This document shows positions 61,368 through 64,000 of a stretch of 64,000 bases of DNA, piece by piece. Source of the DNA: Gardnerella vaginalis ATCC 14018 = JCM 11026 (GTDB taxonomy: Bacteria > Actinomycetota > Actinomycetes > Actinomycetales > Bifidobacteriaceae); assembly GCF_001042655.1 (NCBI RefSeq), contig NZ_AP012332.1, positions 310,001-374,000 on the forward strand. Reading direction: 5' to 3'. Position numbers and translations under genes: made by a program. The notes below the pieces were generated by a model. The model was not told where the DNA came from. It was given only the letters and a program-made list of their open reading frames with translations, and searched no databases. The number at the start of each line of letters is the position of its first letter. The stretch's first letter is position 1.

Positions 61368-63821
61368 ATGCAGGTCTCTGGTACGACTTTAGAAGACATG
61401 ACTTTAGAATCGCAGCTAAGCGATGTTGATGTAGAAATGGCTGATTCTATCTCGGATAGTGATTCTTCTAAGAAGTCTCGTGTGCAGGTCGAAAAGCGTG
61501 ATGGTCGCGTTGTCGATTTTGATCAAATGAACATTATTATGGCAATTAAAGCCGCTTTTAAGGACTTGCGCAAAGAAGTCGGTCCTCAAGAAGAGCAGAT
61601 GATTCGCGATATTACGGACCATATAGAAGCTGAAATTCAGGATCGTTACAATGGACCTGCAAAGATTGAAGATATTCAGACTCTTGTCGAGCATGGTCTT
61701 ATTGAAAATCACCTTTACGAAGTTGCGCGTTGCTACACAAGCTATCGTCTAAACCGAGATATTGACCGCGCTAAGGCAACCGATATTAACGAAGCAGTAA
61801 ATCGTCTTGTAAACCGAGATGAGTCGCTTGTTCGCGAAAACGCCAACAAGGATTCCAATGTTTACGCCACTCAGCGCGATCTTCTTGCAGGCGCTGTTTC
61901 CAAGGCTTCCGCGTTTTCTATGCTTCCTCATGCAGTTTCTAACGCGCATATGAAGGGTGATATTCACTTCCATGATGCTGATTATTCGCCATTTACTTGC
62001 ATGAGCAACTGCTCGCTCCCAGATTTTGGTGATATGCTCGCTAAGGGATTTGCTCTTGGTAACGCAATGATGGATAGCCCAAAGTCTATTGGCACTGCTG
62101 CAACTCAGGTTACGCAGATTATTAAGGATATTGCAGGCGCACAGTACGGCGGTCAAACAGTTAATCGTGCAGACGAGATGCTTGAGCCTTATGCTAAGTG
62201 CGATTATGATAAGAATCTTGCTATGGCTCATGCCATGATTCCTGATTCTACGCCGATCGAAGTTGCCAAAGATATGATTGACGGTTTGAAAGCTCAGGAG
62301 CCTAAGAATCTTCATTGTTCGGATAGGGATCCGCTTCCTGCTGATACTCCTTTTGATGAAAACTTGAGTGAGCTTGATCAGATTCGTGAAATTTACGCAA
62401 AGATTATGACGCGCAAGGCGATTTACGATGCTATGCAAACAATGGAATATCAGATTAATTCCAACCGCGTTTCTAACGGTCAGACTCCGTTCGTAACTGT
62501 TGGATTTGGTTTGGGTACTTCTTGGTTTGCTCGCGAAATTCAACGCGCTATCTTACTTAACCGTATTCGTGGACTCGGCAAAGATCGTCATACTGCAATC
62601 TTCCCTAAGCTTGTGTTTACTATTAAGCATGGTGTAAACGCAGATGCTGGCGATCCGAACTACGATTTGAAGCAGCTTGCGCTTGAGTGCTCTACTAAGC
62701 GCATGTATCCAGATGTTGTGTTCTACGAGAATATTATTAAGATTACTGGCTCCTTTAAGGCTCCTATGGGCTGCCGATCCTTCCTTCAGGGTTGGATTGA
62801 TCCAAAGACTGGCAAAGACGTGGAAGACGGTCGTATGAATCTTGGCGTTGTGACAGTTAACGTGCCGCGTATTGCGCTGGAGTCTCATGGAGACGTGAAC
62901 CGATTCTGGAAGCTTTTTAACGAGCGTATGGAAGTGGCTCATCAGGCTCTGCGATTCCGCATTATGCGTTGCAAGCAGGCAACCCCTGTGAATGCTCCAA
63001 CGCTGTTCCGCTACGGTGCTTTTGGTCGTTTGGAAGCTAACGAAAGCGTGGATCAGCTGTTCCGCAACGAGCGTGCAACGGTGTCTTTGGGCTACATTGG
63101 CTTGTATGAGGCTACATCCGTGTTCTTTGGCAAGGATTGGATGCAAGATCACAGTTGGAACGAAGATGGCAAGCAATTTGCGCTTTCTATGGTTCGCCGA
63201 ATGAATCAGCTTTGCCAGCAGTGGTCAAAGGCTGAAGGCTACCATTATTCCGTTTACTCAACTCCTGCTGAGTCTTTGACGGATCGCTTTAACCGCATGG
63301 ATCGTCAGAAGTTTGGTCGTATTGAAGGCGTTACCGATCACGACTTCTACACCAATTCCTTCCACTATCCGGTTTGGCTGCAGCCAACTCCTATGGAGAA
63401 GCTCCGCTACGAGGTTGACTTCCCGTATCTTGCTTCTGGCGGCTTTATTAACTATTGCGAGTTCCCATGCTTGCAGGCAAATCCTAAAGCTTTGGAGGCT
63501 GTTTGGGATTATGCTTACAAGATTGGTATTGGCTACTTGGGTACGAACACTCCGATTGACCATTGCTTCGTTTGCGGATTCCAGGGCGATTTTGAACCGA
63601 CTAAAGAAGGCTTCCGCTGCCCAGAGTGCGGAAACAGTGACCCAGATAAGTGCAATGTTACTAAGCGCACTTGTGGCTACTTGGGTAATCCTGTTCAGCG
63701 TCCAATGGTTCACGGACGTCACGAGGAAATCGCTCATCGCGTTAAGCACATGTCTGGAGAAACTGGTCATGTTGTTCTTAACAACGGTGAGTCTCGTGAA
63801 TGGTACGAGGAGACCAAGTAG
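61368..63821 (+). CDS. nrdD: Anaerobic (class III) ribonucleoside-triphosphate reductase
   Basis: Makes deoxyribonucleotides under anaerobic conditions using a glycyl radical installed by the radical-SAM activase NrdG. The 817-residue protein starts with a ~40-residue acidic tail, then an ATP-cone (VEKRDGRVVDFDQMNIIMAI), the catalytic barrel with SNCSLPDFGDML, the C-terminal zinc site CFVCGF...CPECG and the radical motif KRTCGYLG, with Gly770 the radical residue by comparison with E. coli. AGAAAGG precedes the ATG. nrdG would be expected just right of the window. Confidence 0.96.
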   Translation: MQVSGTTLEDMTLESQLSDVDVEMADSISDSDSSKKSRVQVEKRDGRVVDFDQMNIIMAIKAAFKDLRKEVGPQEEQMIRDITDHIEAEIQDRYNGPAKIEDIQTLVEHGLIENHLYEVARCYTSYRLNRDIDRAKATDINEAVNRLVNRDESLVRENANKDSNVYATQRDLLAGAVSKASAFSMLPHAVSNAHMKGDIHFHDADYSPFTCMSNCSLPDFGDMLAKGFALGNAMMDSPKSIGTAATQVTQIIKDIAGAQYGGQTVNRADEMLEPYAKCDYDKNLAMAHAMIPDSTPIEVAKDMIDGLKAQEPKNLHCSDRDPLPADTPFDENLSELDQIREIYAKIMTRKAIYDAMQTMEYQINSNRVSNGQTPFVTVGFGLGTSWFAREIQRAILLNRIRGLGKDRHTAIFPKLVFTIKHGVNADAGDPNYDLKQLALECSTKRMYPDVVFYENIIKITGSFKAPMGCRSFLQGWIDPKTGKDVEDGRMNLGVVTVNVPRIALESHGDVNRFWKLFNERMEVAHQALRFRIMRCKQATPVNAPTLFRYGAFGRLEANESVDQLFRNERATVSLGYIGLYEATSVFFGKDWMQDHSWNEDGKQFALSMVRRMNQLCQQWSKAEGYHYSVYSTPAESLTDRFNRMDRQKFGRIEGVTDHDFYTNSFHYPVWLQPTPMEKLRYEVDFPYLASGGFINYCEFPCLQANPKALEAVWDYAYKIGIGYLGTNTPIDHCFVCGFQGDFEPTKEGFRCPECGNSDPDKCNVTKRTCGYLGNPVQRPMVHGRHEEIAHRVKHMSGETGHVVLNNGESREWYEETK

Positions 63822-63885
63822 TAGCGGAATAGCGTGAAATAACGTTTTAGTTTGTGTTTATTATTTGGTGATATGTAATATATCT

Positions 63886-63935
63886 AGCCGTTAGAAAATG
63901 TTGATCGCATTTTTTGACGGCTGGATTTTATTTTA
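63886..63935 (+). terminator. Probable terminator after nrdD
   Basis: AGCCGT (63886-63891) pairs with ACGGCT (63917-63922), with an inner AAAATG/CATTTT pairing, followed by ATTTTATTTTATTT. If it works, a downstream nrdG would need its own promoter or readthrough. Confidence 0.55.
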
Positions 63936-64000
63936 TTTAACAAAAGTTAATACAATCTAACAAAAGTTTATTTAAGATTATTTAATAAAATATTTAAAGC

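Noticed and set aside
63822..64000. Start of nrdG
   Set aside because: Expected next to nrdD, but no start codon with glycyl-radical-activase sequence is visible before the window ends.

Overview
The window looks like a chromosomal segment of a low-GC member of the Bifidobacteriaceae, most probably a Gardnerella species. This rests on actinobacterial marker genes (a 29-codon bS22/AURKAIP1-type ribosomal ORF, a DUF3052 protein, a GlxR-like Crp, a DUF348/G5/lysozyme-like wall protein), a bifidobacterial-style RmlC-RmlD fusion, an anaerobic class III ribonucleotide reductase, several promoters that sit so close to the start codon that the mRNA is probably leaderless, and AT-rich coding sequence. 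No rRNA, tRNA, CRISPR array, prophage or transposase gene was recognised.

Layout. 1-5.3 kb: an L-arabinose operon (small membrane protein, AraB-type kinase, araD, araA) followed by an aldo/keto reductase; it is visibly more AT-rich than the rest. 5.6-8.4 kb: a polar amino-acid ABC importer on the minus strand with a 19-bp intercistronic hairpin. 8.6-13.2 kb: a nucleoside cluster (phosphorylase-superfamily nucleosidase, DUF985 cupin, SAH/aminofutalosine-type deaminase, divergent adenosylhomocysteinase). 13.2-34.6 kb: mostly housekeeping genes (radA, bS22, rpiA, an RNase HI with a long C-terminal extension, pgm, lipid kinase, L,D-transpeptidase, App1 phosphatase, prolyl oligopeptidase, Crp/GlxR, class A PBP, pyrD, ABC-F, rph, rdgB). 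34.7-51.7 kb: a surface-polysaccharide locus with dTDP-rhamnose synthesis, an ABC polysaccharide exporter, RgpF-like and GT2 glycosyltransferases, a GtrB/GtrII-like pair, an acyltransferase and UDP-galactopyranose mutase. 51.9-64 kb: serS, trxA, a wall lytic enzyme, a drug-efflux MFS, a DeoR regulator, a DEAD-box helicase, DUF3052 and nrdD.

How genes work together. The rml genes, glf, the exporter and the transferases fit a rhamnose/galactofuranose-containing surface glycan assembled in the cytoplasm and exported by an ABC transporter; no Wzy polymerase or Wzx flippase is visible. The L,D-transpeptidase, PBP and G5/lysozyme-like protein serve the cell wall on which such a glycan would sit.

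Most interesting points. (1) The 8.6-13.2 kb cluster pairs a purine-nucleoside deaminase with two nucleoside-cleaving homologues whose purine-facing residues differ from the adenine-specific families (Asp to Asn in the nucleosidase; the His-Met-Thr-x-Glu segment changed with Glu to Lys, and the second catalytic His lost, in the SAH-hydrolase homologue). I propose, as inference, a deaminate-then-cleave route for 5'-substituted adenosines (SAH, MTA or 5'-deoxyadenosine) through inosyl intermediates. (2) Two families of structured intergenic repeats, one built of bulged hairpins with a common architecture (57.0-57.3 and 60.35-60.48 kb) and one modular (30.84-30.94 and 60.49-60.64 kb, with a shared core at 15.72 kb), are not explained by any gene. 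(3) Paired NrdR boxes 32 bp apart precede nrdD, and a four-copy 11-bp tandem repeat lies between the divergent polysaccharide genes.
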